In this document: positions 13,273 through 24,799 of the stretch, one piece after another
Layout: each line of letters starts with the position of its first letter
Position numbering within the stretch: the stretch's first letter is position 1
DNA from: Antedon mediterranea
Lineage: Eukaryota > Echinodermata > Crinoidea > Comatulida > Antedonidae
Assembly (NCBI RefSeq): GCF_964355755.1
Contig: NC_092677.1
Location: 17,392,101-17,456,100 of the forward strand
Length of the DNA stretch: 64,000 bases
Direction of reading: 5' to 3'
The notes under the pieces: generated by a model
The model's database searches: none
The model's input: only the letters and a program-made list of their open reading frames with translations
What the model was told of the DNA's origin: nothing
Position numbers and translations under genes: made by a program

Positions 13273-15613
13273 CATGTATTCAAAGGATTGGACCATATCA
13301 AAATAATTCTACTGCAGCTACTTCAGTAATCATTCCTGCTGCAGTAAAAGTCCCTCGGTTGCTGCAATTTTTTAATCAGGTTTTTTTTTACTGTATTCAG
13401 TTTTGCTTTGTGGGCTCTAAATGTTACCGAGTTTCGCTACAGACAATAAACAGATACAACCATATAGCTAGCACTATTAGCATTTTGTTGTGTCTATAAC
13501 GACACTGATTGGCACAAAACATTCTGTTACATTTCTTGTTAAATGCAGAACAAGAGGTAGATAAGAGAATGTGTAGGTTGACAATGAATACTGTACACCA
13601 TTCCTCTCTTTGAAGAAATGCATTGTCGATTCACAATGTGCCACCAAGGAAGGAATATTTTTCCTACATGAGGATATAAATTGCGTTGGCTGAATTCTTG
13701 TTAGATTAACAGTGATTATAGGAAACCATGCAGAGCTGTACAGTTGTTAAGAAAGAAATAATATGTTTGGCAGCTGTGAAGAAAATTTGTCACTGTCTTT
13801 CATCCAAAAGATCCAAAAACAGAAGAATGTTAAAATGACATTACATACACTTCATATACAGTAAAATACTGTACTACTAAAATTAAGATATGGTATCTAC
13901 CTAACAGCAGTAGATTTGATGAAATTCTGTTATGATTTTGATTTGATAAATAGAGATCTGTATATAAATAAACTAAACTAGTAATGCATAAATGTATATT
14001 AAATTTGTAAATATGTATATAAACATACATAGAAATATACATGTATTTGTGAATATTAATTCAAATCTGTATGCTATCTTCTGTGACTTTCTTTTTATAT
14101 AGAACTGTTTCAATTTACAACATATTTACTTTTAAGTTTTATTGTTTTACTTAGATAACAACACACATAACCAACTTGTTACAGAGAAGTAGATTTCTAG
14201 ATATTAAATTATATTATGAGTCAAAGTCTTTTTTGCATGCTGAGAAATAATGAAGAGACTTTTCACCTCAAAAGCTACATAAACACATTATTACATGAAT
14301 CCCTTCAATCAACAATTGTAAAATTTTATTCGTCAGATCAACAGGCAACCATTGATTTAACAACAAAAAATTATGACATTCTAGCCAGATTTTCCACATA
14401 TATTACAGCTTAAGTATAATTTATATTAGGCATAATAGTGTATTACATATTATATTATTATACTGTCTAATTGTTTAATAGTATATTTTCAACTTTAGCC
14501 ACAGAATAGTTTATCAGGATGTGGTTATAGCTTACCATACATACTTTTCTAACATCAATATTTGTAATAACTACAGTATTATGGTTTAATTTTGTAAATA
14601 TGAAATGCAATTTAATATTTTGACATTTTAAAATTGTAAAACAATAATGAATGCAATTTAAATGAATATGTTATGTTTACGTTTACTGTATTTGTTTATA
14701 AAATTAGATTAGGTATTATTATTATTATTACAGTATTATTATTATTATTATTATTATTTAGATTAGATATTAAATTTCAGTAATTTTAAATTAAAAAAGA
14801 CCAAATAATTACCCAAAATGAATAAGAACCACAGTCAAAATTATTTCTATAAGTTTAACTAGCTTAAAACTGCACAAAAAAGTAACATTATGAGAAAAAA
14901 AAACTATTGTAATGTTTATTACAAAGGTAATTCAAAATACAGTAATAATAGGACCTTCATTTTACGTACCTAAAACATGGGATTTGTAAAATCCAGGTTG
15001 ACTTAAATTGACCCCCAAATACTATAGCTAATGTATTCTAGGGAACGTAAAATCAGAGTACATAAAACCATTTTATAGTGAACTATGATATCACTGCTAA
15101 AACAAAGGATCTACTGTAAAGTATAATTCAGGAATGTATTAGTTATAGTAATTGCTTACCATTTTAAAGTTTATTTGGCTCTTCCATAGGTATGAAAATG
15201 TAAACAAAATAATTTAAAAATATTTCTCAGATACATGACAATGAAAATCATTTAAACTTTTAAAAATATTTGCCAATTTTATACGAAATGACCAAGGTAG
15301 TTTATTTTTATATTTAGCTATTGTTTATCATTCTAGAAATAGATTATTATTATTTCAAACATTAAAGGGTCCAATAAGAACCAACATCTTTATTATCACT
15401 ATGTAATCTTGTTATATTCTCAGTTTTTTTTAAATTATTTACATAATTCAATACAAATTGTGAATATTCATTGTAATTTTTTATGTAGAAATATACAATT
15501 AACAGTGTAAACATTACTAGTTTTGCAAACAACGATATTTAGCCAAACTCTGACATAATTTGTACCAAATTCTCATTAGTATGCATATAGTACTTAGCAC
15601 TATACTTTTTTGG
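13273..15613. other. Syntrophin 3' flank, no further gene seen
   Basis: This is the 3' untranslated and intergenic region after the syntrophin stop. It is very AT-rich. A (ATT)n microsatellite occupies about 14714-14757. The 65-codon frame at 14216-14413 has an ordinary composition but no recognisable motif and is not called. Confidence 0.5.
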
Positions 15614-15732
15614 TAAAGCTCTGTCTACACTATCAAATGTTATGTGACAACAAATGTGATGTGCCCATATATAGACACAATGATGTCATATCACTGTCAT
15701 ATTTGGGCACAGATTGATAGTGTAGAGCTTTA
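15614..15732. mobile_element. MITE family B, short copy
   Basis: The inverted ends TAAAGCTCTGTCTACACTATC / GATAGTGTAGAGCTTTA carry flanking TA dinucleotides. The interior ATGATGTCATATCACTGTCA is shared with the copies at 9001, 20947 and 26436. Confidence 0.8.
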
Positions 15733-16297
15733 GACTTTCCAACCAGGTAAGTTTACTATGTGAACAAGAGCCAATTAACTTTCCTGACAGCAACTTCACT
15801 AGCCTGATACATCATTACATACATAGTCTGCCCATTGTGATTTACAAACTTGTGATGGTTACCTATAGACAAAAATTAATTTTGCTGATAACTAATAATA
15901 GTAATTTATAAAGATTTTGTTAAGCGTACATATCCTAAGGAAACCTAAAAAAACAACCAAATTCAGAAACAAAATCAAAACCATTACACCAAGTTGAACA
16001 GTGAACCCAAATAAGCAGCAAATACTGCACGGACATGATGACAATTTTCTACTTAATAAAAATGGTTACTGCCTTAAAATAATCAACACAAAAACAAGAC
16101 AAAACATCTTATCAGTTATAGATAATTTTGTGAATGCTCATATAATATATCAAACGTTAGATTAGTTGATTAATTATGCAATTAATAAAGTAACACTTTA
16201 TACCCAACTGTATTGAATTCATAATTTATAATATTGAATTGAGAAAAATTGAATATTAATTCAAGATGTAGCCTCAAGCTGTTCCTTAATTTGATTC

Positions 16298-16632
16298 AGT
16301 AGAAGCCTCCATTGGTATACTTGTATTCAGAGGACGCCTTTATTAAGGGGACACAAGGGGATATAATATTGCGGAAAACCCCTTTAAGGAGTCCCCACAT
16401 TTTAAAACTCTATGCAAGTTGACCCATTAAGAAAAAAATATCTTTCCTGGTTAAAATCATTTTAACGTGCAGGGCCCTGAATTAGACACATGTATGTCCG
16501 TGTACTAATACGACCAGTGTCTCCTGAAAATGGGTTGATTGTTGATTGAAACCTATTTTGCCCTCATTCTTTGACCAGGAAAGTGTACCCTGAATAGGGG
16601 TGTCCCAAAGGAGCTGCTCTATTTCTACTGTG
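16298..16632. mobile_element. Possible inverted-repeat element, diverged
   Basis: The left end CAGTAGAAGCCTCC and the reverse-complemented right end CAGTAGAAATAGAGCAGCTCC share their terminal CAGTAGAA. Both sides carry CCTTTAAGG / CCAAAGG and GGGGACAC / GTGTCCC blocks. A related CTCCTTTGGGACA stretch is at 11870-11885. Borders are uncertain. Confidence 0.4.
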
Positions 16633-17029
16633 TACTTTTGTTAAAATATCAACAAAGGCAGGATCATATTTGATGCAATGATAGTCATTTATGTTATTGT
16701 CTACAATAAAATGGCATGGAATGTTGGAATAATTTGATATCGGCTCTTGTTAGTTTTATATTTTTTGTTTTCTCCTACTAAATCTATAAGATCTAAATTT
16801 CTTCATTGTTTTCCTCATCCGTTACCACTAGTAAACGATCTCTCCACTTCTTGTTCTTCATTGTTTTCCTCCAATCCTTACAAAAGATCCCACTAATAGT
16901 TACTCATCCTTTACTACCACACTGGTAAACTATCTCTCCACTTCCTTGTTGGGTGCATTGTTCCTCCAATCTTTAAAAAAGTTCCCTTTAACAGTCAATC
17001 ATCATTTAGCCTACCTACCGACAGACTAT

Positions 17030-17405
17030 TCACTGACCGGACATTTTGCCAACAGGAAATTTCGTCAAAAATAATTTTGCCGACAATTGACCGACAGAAC
17101 ATTTTGTCGACTGACAATTAGCTGACAAGGCACTTTTCTGCCATTTATACGGTTGGCCGACATACAATTGATTGGCAGATAATAGATTTACAGGCTACAT
17201 TTTTCCAACTTTTCCAATAATATCTATGGTCATAATCAATACTCGAAAACGTTTTACATGTTACAAACACCGGCAACCTATACATTATAAAGCCTTAACT
17301 TAACAATGTCATGGAATGTCCTGTCGACTAAATATGTCCTGTAGGCGAAATATCCTGTCGGGTAATTGTGCTGTTGGTGAAATGGCATTTGGCAAAATTT
17401 TATAA
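17030..17405. repeat. Imperfect inverted repeat built of GACAGGACATTT-like motifs
   Basis: The left part repeats (GG/GA)ACATTTTG and CCGACAG. The right part repeats the complementary GAAATATCCTGTCGG and GGCAAAATTTTA motifs. This looks like an old miniature element with internal sub-repeats. No coding content. Confidence 0.4.
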
Positions 17406-17499
17406 CCCTGGACGGTATACTTTCTACTATCTCCAATTTTTCCTATTTCTTCATTGTTTTCTTTGAATGTATTCATCATTCGCGGTACTATATACGTAC

Positions 17500-20400
17500 C
17501 ATTTATTTGTATCAACAACAAAATAATACAGTATTTCTTTCACAAGAATATTTCTATAAACTTATTTGATACAAAACGGGTATGCAATGAGCCGAAGCTC
17601 TTAAACGCATTACCCTATAATACAGATATCTAATTAGCAAATAAAACAATAAAAGTACAAATAGAAATAAAAAGTAAAAGTAACAAAAGTGAACTCTACA
17701 TGAGTGAGTATTTATTTATTAATAGTTGTTGTATTTCCTTTTTAAATTTTCCGATTTTAGTTTCACACTTTATGTTTTCAGGTAAACGGTTCCAAATATT
17801 TGCCCCTCTATAGGCAATACTTCTTTGTCCTATATTTGTTCTTTTTAGAGGAATACGGAAATCACTCTTCTTCCGCGTACCATACTCATGTACAGATTCC
17901 ATTTTTGTAAAAAAAGAGTTAAATGAAACTGGTAAATTGCCCATACGGAATTGAAACATAAATACAGCAGTGTACTTTTCATACAAGTCAAAAATATTCA
18001 ATAGGTTTTTGTTATAGAATAAATTTGCTGATGGATGCTGATAATGCACTTTACATATAATTCTGATCGCTCGTTTTTGAAGTATATGTATTCTCTGTAG
18101 CTTTGTTGCCCCCGCAACTCCCCAAATAGTTATTGCATATATTAGGTGAGGTAAAATTAACGAGTTGTACATTATTAACAAAACATCTGATTGAACAATA
18201 TATTTAAGTTTGTTCATTACACCAATGACCCTTGCAATTTTCATAGTAATGATATCTATGTGATCATGGAATGTTACAAACTCATCAAGAATGACACCTA
18301 AGAACTTAATTTTACTAACTCTTTCAATTTCAACATCATTAATAAATAAAGTATAGTTATTGGTATCTTTTTTCTTATACATGCTTCTAAATTCGATAAA
18401 CTTGGTCTTCTTTGTATTCAGACTCAATTTGTTTGCAGTAAACCAATCACTTAATTTACTTAATTCTGTATTTAAAGTGTTAATTAAAAGGTTTATATCT
18501 TTGTGCTTAAAAAATACGTTAGTATCGTCAGCAAAAATGACAAATTCTAAATATTTACTACTTTCAACAATGTCATTTGTATAAATTATAAAAAGTAACG
18601 GCCCAAGAATTGAGCCTTGTGGTACTCCATATTCAATCAGTTTTAATTCTGATTTACAATTTCCCATGTGAACATATTGTTTTCTCATATATAAGTAGCT
18701 CTTAAACCATTCAAGAACAATGCCCCGAATACCATAAAATTTGAGTTTTTGTAAGAGAATCTCATGATCTATCGTATCAAATGCCTTAGAAAGGTCTAGG
18801 AAGACGCCGATACTTATCATTTGTTCATCTATTGCTGAAGTAATTTTTTCTATTGTTTGTGAAAGTGCATGACTCGTAGAGTGGTTTTTTCGAAAACCAA
18901 ACTGTGATTTATTAATGATGTTAAGTTTGTCAAGGTATTGAGTCGTTTGATCATACACAACCCTTTCATAAATTTTAGAAATACAAGGCAAGACTGAAAC
19001 AGGTCTATAATTTGTTATGTCATTTTCATCGCCACCCTTAAATATAGGCACAGTTCTGGCAATCTTTAATTCATCTGGAAAGCAACCAGTTGTCAATGAT
19101 ATATTAACAATATGTTTAATCGGTATTGTTAGGCATTGCGAAAATGGTTTAATATAACGAGCACCAATTCCATCATTACCAGGTGACTTACTTATATCTA
19201 GATTATCAATATATTTCTTAATGTCATGTTCATTTACTGGCCTAATAAACATAGAATTGGCGTAATTGCCAGACATTAACGTTAGTGGATCTATTCTATT
19301 ACTTCTTTTATTTTTTATATCAGTTGCTATATTTTTGCCAATATTAATAAAATATGAATTCATTGCTTCCGCTTGATCTTGTTCATTGTTGTAATAGTTT
19401 GTATTTAAGAACATCTTTGACGGTTTTCCCGAATTGTAATTTTTTCCTAATAAATTGTTAATATTTCGCCATGTTTTTTTAGAGTTATTTTTATTTTTCT
19501 CAAATTCTTCATTCAGGTAATTAGTTTTTCTTAGTCGTATTAGTTTAGTTAATTTATTTCTGTAGTTAGTGTATTTAGATTTTCTATAAAGTGTCGGATT
19601 TTTTCTATACAAACTGTATAGTTTTTCTTTCTTACGAATTGATATTGCAATACCTTCAGTGATCCACGGAGATTTATTTATATTTGCTCTCACGTGTATA
19701 TTTTTTAAGGGAAAGCATTTATCTATCAGTCTATTTAGTGTGTTATGAAAGTTAACGTACGACTCATTTGCATAACAGCTGCTAATTACATTCTCCCAGT
19801 CTTGCCGTTCTAGTTCAGTTCTGAATAGTTCTTGATTGCGACGGGAGTAGCTACGCTGTAACTTATATTTGTGTACATGTTTTGTTGGAGTCTTAACCGA
19901 TTTATTTATGCAAAAGATAGGATAGTGGTCTGAAATATCCGTATAAATTATTCCTGATTCTATCTGATGATATTGCTGTGAATTCGTAAGAATATTGTTG
20001 ATTATTGAAGCTGTGTTTGCTGTTACACGCGTTGGCTTGTTTATGATAGGGATAAAAGAATGTGAGAAAAGGGTATCTGTATGCATCTGTACGTTACTTT
20101 CTGTGTGATTAGCTAAATCAATATTATAATCTCCTACGAGATATGAATCTTTATTTTCACTATTAATAATGTCCATAACTGTACCCAATTGTTCGTTAAA
20201 CTTTTTAGAACATTTATCCGGGGGTCTGTATATGACTCCATATACAATGTTCTTATTTTGATGTTCAACTTCAACAAATAGTGATTCTGATTGATCCATC
20301 ATAGCCGAGAGATCTTCTCTTATAGCATAGTATGCATTGTCAGGTAAGTATAATCCAATTCCGCCACCCCTTTTATTATGTCTGTTTTTGTAGATAAATC

Positions 20401-20730
20401 TGTAACTTGGTAGGCTATACATATTAGGTATATCATTTTTCGTTAGCCATGTTTCAACTAGAGCTATACAAGAAAATTCTCGGTTTAATGAGGATATAAA
20501 CTCACTTATGCTATCAAACTTGTTTACAATACTCCGACAATTCAGACATAGTATTGAAATAAAATTTTCTCTATCAATATTAAATTTGGAGACAAAATCG
20601 TTAACAAGATAGTAATTAGTTTCTGTAGTTCCTATTGTTTCATTTTCGTACTCATGTAGACTATTATAAAACATAACTTAGATGATTATTCCTACTCTAT
20701 ATAATTGTATAGTGAATAACCTTCTCTGTG
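17500..20730 (-). mobile_element. Non-LTR (LINE) retrotransposon, jockey/CR1-like, minus strand
   Basis: The element carries one long ORF (17696-20674) and a 3' untranslated part, minus strand, containing GAGCTTCGGCTCATTGCATA and ending near a GATACAAATAAATGG stretch at about 17500-17515, which resembles the 3' tails of CR1/L2-like LINEs. No ORF1 is visible upstream of the ORF, so the element is either an ORF1-less type or truncated at its 5' end just before ORF2. No convincing target-site duplication could be read. Confidence 0.85.
17696..20674 (-). CDS. LINE ORF2: endonuclease + reverse transcriptase, 992 aa, uninterrupted
   Basis: The order of parts is an APE-type endonuclease at about residues 38-255 (LNCRSI at 44; VETW with E74; GDYNIDL at 181-187; SDH at 248-250), a linker, then reverse transcriptase at about 500-770 (NYRPVSVLP, QFGFRKNHST, FLDLSKAFDTIDH, GVPQGSILGPLLF, FADD at 714-717) and a C-terminal domain ending near IWNRLPENIK. 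These motifs are those of jockey/CR1-group LINEs. The frame is free of stops, so the copy is young or selected. One oddity is that the endonuclease motif usually reading S-x-I-D-N-I is S-I-I-N-N-I at 223-228, so the conserved aspartate is asparagine, which may weaken nicking. The start is the first in-frame ATG; upstream ORF1 is absent. Confidence 0.93.
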   Translation of the reverse strand: MFYNSLHEYENETIGTTETNYYLVNDFVSKFNIDRENFISILCLNCRSIVNKFDSISEFISSLNREFSCIALVETWLTKNDIPNMYSLPSYRFIYKNRHNKRGGGIGLYLPDNAYYAIREDLSAMMDQSESLFVEVEHQNKNIVYGVIYRPPDKCSKKFNEQLGTVMDIINSENKDSYLVGDYNIDLANHTESNVQMHTDTLFSHSFIPIINKPTRVTANTASIINNILTNSQQYHQIESGIIYTDISDHYPIFCINKSVKTPTKHVHKYKLQRSYSRRNQELFRTELERQDWENVISSCYANESYVNFHNTLNRLIDKCFPLKNIHVRANINKSPWITEGIAISIRKKEKLYSLYRKNPTLYRKSKYTNYRNKLTKLIRLRKTNYLNEEFEKNKNNSKKTWRNINNLLGKNYNSGKPSKMFLNTNYYNNEQDQAEAMNSYFINIGKNIATDIKNKRSNRIDPLTLMSGNYANSMFIRPVNEHDIKKYIDNLDISKSPGNDGIGARYIKPFSQCLTIPIKHIVNISLTTGCFPDELKIARTVPIFKGGDENDITNYRPVSVLPCISKIYERVVYDQTTQYLDKLNIINKSQFGFRKNHSTSHALSQTIEKITSAIDEQMISIGVFLDLSKAFDTIDHEILLQKLKFYGIRGIVLEWFKSYLYMRKQYVHMGNCKSELKLIEYGVPQGSILGPLLFIIYTNDIVESSKYLEFVIFADDTNVFFKHKDINLLINTLNTELSKLSDWFTANKLSLNTKKTKFIEFRSMYKKKDTNNYTLFINDVEIERVSKIKFLGVILDEFVTFHDHIDIITMKIARVIGVMNKLKYIVQSDVLLIMYNSLILPHLIYAITIWGVAGATKLQRIHILQKRAIRIICKVHYQHPSANLFYNKNLLNIFDLYEKYTAVFMFQFRMGNLPVSFNSFFTKMESVHEYGTRKKSDFRIPLKRTNIGQRSIAYRGANIWNRLPENIKCETKIGKFKKEIQQLLINKYSLM

Positions 20731-20794
20731 ATGTATTTAGTCTCGAAAAGACAAGTTAAACGGTAAGTACAAGGTAATAAGAGGTAAGTATAAA

Positions 20795-20872
20795 CATAAT
20801 ACATACATACATACATACGTACGTAACCCGTAAAGATACATATACATACATACATACATACATATACAAACA
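20795..20872. repeat. (ACAT)n microsatellite, two blocks
   Basis: ACATACATACATACATAC occurs twice, separated by ACGTACGTAACCCG. It lies upstream of the LINE ORF and may mark its insertion border. Confidence 0.9.
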
Positions 20873-20946
20873 CTCATATATTCTCTGATTGGTCAATTGC
20901 TGCAGCAATATTCGATAGTATTGACCTTTTTTGAACTTTGATTCTA

Positions 20947-21050
20947 GTGTCCACACTATCAAACTTTATGTGACAAAAAGTAATGTGCCCATACATGAAC
21001 ATGATGATGTCATATCACTACCATTTAAACATAGCACAACACTACTATCA
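20947..21050. mobile_element. MITE family B, partial copy
   Basis: It retains the left end (CCACACTATCAAACTTTATG) and the internal GATGATGTCATATCACTACC, but the right inverted repeat is missing. Confidence 0.7.
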
Positions 21051-21129
21051 GTTAGTCCTGGCTGGGCTGGATTATTGACCAATCAGATTTGTGCACCAAT
21101 CAATCAATAACTATGTTATCTACATTGCT

Positions 21130-21432
21130 ACATTAAGTAAATTGAAATAAAAGTGGGTTGGGGGTTTTTAGTAATAAGCTGTGTTTATCAGCTGATTTTA
21201 TTTTATTTTATACACTTTTACTATATCTTGTTTTGTATTCATTGTGTAAAGTAATGATCTACTGTATATATCGATGTAAATTGGGGGGGGGGGGGGGTAG
21301 GATATGATAGTTGCTTTTGCCTTTTATTACTTTTCTGTTAATTGTTATATTTTATATTGTGAAGGATGCACCTTTGTGCTAAGTGTGCCACCGATCTAAA
21401 GGTGTAATTCCAAATAAATAAATAAATAAACA
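21130..21432 (+). mobile_element. LINE 3' tail fragment (plus strand)
   Basis: AT-rich sequence ends in TGCACCTTTGTGCTAAGTGT, a short GGTCTAAAGGTG-like hairpin and (AATA)5. This is the style of a 3' end of a CR1/L2-like LINE with a microsatellite tail. It includes a run of about 16 G at 21282-21297. There is no coding remnant. It ends about 200 bp before the CHMP4 start codon. Confidence 0.5.
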
Positions 21433-21630
21433 TACCGCCCTCTATATGTGACCCTTAATTGACCTAGTTGACGTCATCGTTATTTATTTTTGTTGCGGGG
21501 TGAAGTGACTAATTTTTTTCATGTGATTTTGACAACTTATTTTGAGAATTGTCTGGAGTTTCCCAAAATAATATTATCAACAATTTAAACTTGAGTACTT
21601 AAACATTTATACAGGTACTAGTAGACAATC

Positions 21631-24600
21631 ATGAGTTTTACCAAATTCTTCGGAGGAAAGAAAAAAGAGGCCTTGCCTAGCACCGGAGATGCGATACAAA
21701 AACTGCGTCAGACAGAGGAAATGTTAACCAAAAAACAAGTATTTCTCGAGAAGAAAATTAATCAAGAACTAAAAATAGCGAAAGAAAAGGGAACAAAAGA
21801 CAAAAGAGGTATATTATGTTACATTTGTATTGTATATTTATTAAGGCGTACACATTTATACGTTAGTTAGGCCTAGACTTATTAGCTAGGCCTAGGCTAT
21901 ATGTTCAAGTCAATGTTGCCTGGGCAAATTATTACATTTTTGCCGGAAGTGTGATTAGTTGGACGTTTGGTCCATATTTTTACATAACAATGATTGTGTT
22001 ACAGTACCTACAAACTGTTTTATGATATAAATTGATATCAAGTATAAATATTAGACATGCTCTAGGCCTAGATAAAGTTGTAAAATAACTTATAATTATA
22101 ATAGGCCTATATTATTGTTATCAAATTAAAATATTCGTATTTTTCATTACATAGCTTCAATGCTTTCACAGAGGGTGCTTTTAGCCTTTTTGGAATAAAC
22201 GTACAATTAACATTGTACACTGTAAAATATCGTCATTAAATATAATGTTAGCATGTACTTATGCACTTGTCAATTGTATGACCCACTATACGACCCCCGG
22301 GAGAGGTGCGTCATTTGTCCGATGTGCGTCGACCTTTGAATACCATGACGCACCCGTGCGTCAAAAATGTGACTTGCTTTTAGGTGACCATGACGCACCC
22401 ATTTTGACGCACTGTGAACATGTTGTTTATGATATGGTGGGTGGTAAAGTGAAGGACATTGACACACCTTGTTCATTGATGTGACGTACCATCTAGGTTT
22501 TTTGACGCACCCCTGCGTCAGTAATTATTTGTAAATAACGCACCTCTCCCGGGGGTCGTATAGTGGGTCATACAATTGACAAGTGCATTAATAACATTGT
22601 AATTATTGTAAATGTAATTCATAAGACCCCTATTATTGGGCGATATCGTTCATAGATTAGTATGACCCAACGATACATACCAATACAATTTTTTATTTAT
22701 ATTTATTTTTCTTGGAAATTGAGCTAGAAAAAGTGTTGTTGTTGTCTTTTAGCTGCCTTGAATGCATTAAAAAGAAAGAAACGTCTAGAGAAACAACTTC
22801 AGCAAATTGATGGTACATTATCTACAATTGAGTTCCAAAGAGAAGCACTAGAAAATGCCAACACAAACTCAGAAGTATTGAATACAATGACATATGCAGC
22901 AAAAGCTCTGAAGTCAGCACACAAGTCCTTGTAAGTTTTACACCAGGCCTAGACCTAGATTTCTTGAAAAGTATGTTTCAACCCTTGTCGATAGAGCAGC
23001 CATTTGACACACATTTTATGTGTTTTTTCGTTTGTTTTCATTTTTCTCTGCAGAGATGTGGATCAAGTTCATGATATGATGGATGATATTTCTGAACAGA
23101 TGGAATTGAGTAATGAAATTGGTGAAGCAATTTCTAGTCCGTCTCAATATGATGACGTTGATGAGGTAGGTGTGATAACAAAAACATGTTATCTTATTCC
23201 TTCACATAGAGCAGTCTGGAGTATCGGTAAAGGATATCTGATTATCATGTGAAAGGCATGGGTTTGAAACCTGTCTATGCCATATTACTTGTATCCTTAG
23301 GCAAGGCACTGTACTTTCATTGCCTCATCCTGGGACATATGACTGTTGGTCCAGGGTAAATACACACTTTGTACACTATTTTTTAAATATTAGGGGATGG
23401 TCTCTCAGTTTTTGGTAATTAATTTAATTAGTTTACTATTATACTAAAAAAGTTTAGTTAATTACTTTGTAAAATATAAAGTAATTTTGGTACAGGGTAC
23501 TTAGTTATTTTCCAACAGAGCATTTTCCGGAAAATTGATATATTGGTGCCGAATTCTTAAATAGCGCTCCCTCTCTTTCGGTCATTTTGTCAGGTATTTC
23601 CGTCAGTTTCTGATCGCTCAGTTAATTTATTTCTGTACAGTAATTAGTTAATATTATAAATTCTTTTTTAGGATGACTTATTAGCTGAATTAGAAGAACT
23701 TGAACAAGAAGAATTAGATGAAAAGTTATTAGATGTTGGACCATCAGTAACTGATAGATTACCTGACGTACCTTCAGAAGTACCACAACCTCGTAAGTTT
23801 TATTTATTTTAGTAATTGAGAAGAGGCAGAGAGCAAGTGGGGTTACTATAATGTTTATTAAACCAATTGACTGGTAATTATATCCCCTTTGATTCTAGGC
23901 CACTAATTATCATTCTCCCCCTGAAGACAACTACTATGTGAGGGTAGCATTCCTAAGGGGTAGTTGTCTGGGGAGTAATTATCCAGGGAGTAGTTACAAT
24001 ATCTGGTTTTGGTCCTTGTGGTAGAAAAATATACACATTTGAGTAGTATGAATTTGTTTAATGAGTAATAGCTCAGACTTTTGTGTCATATTAATAGGGA
24101 GCTTTAATTTCCAACAACTATGTATATGGGAATATTGCGATGTGTGTCCTCTCTACCCACCTAGACACAATTTTAAGGATTTTTAGGTCCAGACGACCAA
24201 CGACACATAGATTCACCTGGCCCAGTAGTTAGGTCATCGCAAATTGAAAGCTCCTTATTATTGATGAGAATAGACAGTGATATGTGCAGGGTTACATCTG
24301 TTTTCAGGCTTTGTGGATTCAAGCAAACAGTGGTTGAGCCTCTACAAATTCTACAGCACACTGCTCTCTCATTCATTATTAATTAAATTAAACCGTCAAT
24401 CAAGTGTATAACCTAGACTATTTTTTTTTTTTTTTTTTTTTAACCATATTTAATGAGGGTGATCCATCCAGCTATTGCTGATCATTAGGAACCCTCAGAG
24501 CTTCACAAGACAAACATATACACAAGATGCTCTACATAAACAAAGTCTTATTACAAGTCTTTGGGAGTGGAGTAATTTGGCCCTTAGAAAAAATCCTGAC

Positions 24601-24799
24601 ATGTGACGGGACTTGAACCCAGGACCCTTGGAGTGGTAGACAAGCATCATAACCACCAAGCCACAACTCCACTCCACTCTGGTAACTTATTATTATATGT
24701 TCTTTTATTATTATTTTCTTTTTTTTATCCTCAGAAAAATCAAAGAAAGTGGTTGAAGATGAGGATGATATGGCTGAGTTGGCAGCCTGGGCATCATAG
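21631..24799 (+). CDS. CHMP4B: Charged multivesicular body protein 4 (ESCRT-III Snf7 subunit), complete
   Basis: CHMP4 is the main filament-forming ESCRT-III subunit; it polymerises on endosomal, midbody and nuclear membranes to drive scission. Five exons, 21631-21808, 22753-22930, 23054-23165, 23672-23792 and 24735-24799, join in frame to 217 residues (human CHMP4B is 224). The Snf7 helical core starts MSFTKFFGGKKKEALPS and includes the basic ALNALKRKKRLEKQL helix and IEFQREALENANTN. Acidic helices follow (AELEELEQEELDEKLLD). The C-terminus keeps a LPDVP element (186-190), resembling the VPS4 MIT-binding motif, and an M-x-x-L-x-x-W helix (MAELAAW, 209-215), the ALIX Bro1-binding motif. Introns contain a Harbinger-like MITE and two SINEs. 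CHMP4B versus other CHMP4 names is not meaningful in an invertebrate. Confidence 0.97.
22262..22587. mobile_element. 326-bp PIF/Harbinger-like MITE (family C), full copy
   Basis: Fifty-bp terminal inverted repeats are identical by eye, beginning TGCACTTGTCAATTGTATGA and containing ACGACCCCCGGGAGAGGTGC. They are flanked by TTA on both sides (22259-22261 and 22588-22590), the TWA target site typical of PIF/Harbinger. The interior repeats TGACGCACCC/GGGTGCGTCA-like motifs several times. It lies in CHMP4 intron 1. Other copies are at 35685-35975 and 54455-54540. Confidence 0.88.
23205..23370 (+). mobile_element. tRNA-derived SINE (plus strand)
   Basis: The tRNA-like head has a pol III box-B-like GGGTTTGAAACC. 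It is followed by CTTAGGCAAGGCACTGTACT and CATTGCCTCATCCTGGG, a body that resembles many marine invertebrate and fish SINEs. It lies in CHMP4 intron 3, same strand as the gene. The 5' border is not sharp. Confidence 0.6.
24421..24683 (-). mobile_element. tRNA-derived SINE (minus strand) with poly(A) tail
   Basis: On the minus strand, box A (TGGCTTGGTGGTTATG) and box B (GGGTTCAAGTCC) have the spacing of a tRNA gene. A body follows and ends in a 23-nt A tract (seen as T at 24420-24442). It lies in CHMP4 intron 4. The short frames over it are incidental. Confidence 0.8.

Noticed and set aside
13000-17300. A further gene downstream of syntrophin
   Set aside because: Frames are short, AT-biased and without splice-consistent joins; only miniature elements and microsatellites were found.
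22245-22484. 79-codon plus and 68-codon minus frames
   Set aside because: They lie within the Harbinger-like MITE in CHMP4 intron 1.
24480-24690. A functional tRNA gene on the minus strand
   Set aside because: A and B boxes are present but the acceptor stem does not pair properly and a SINE body with an A tail follows.
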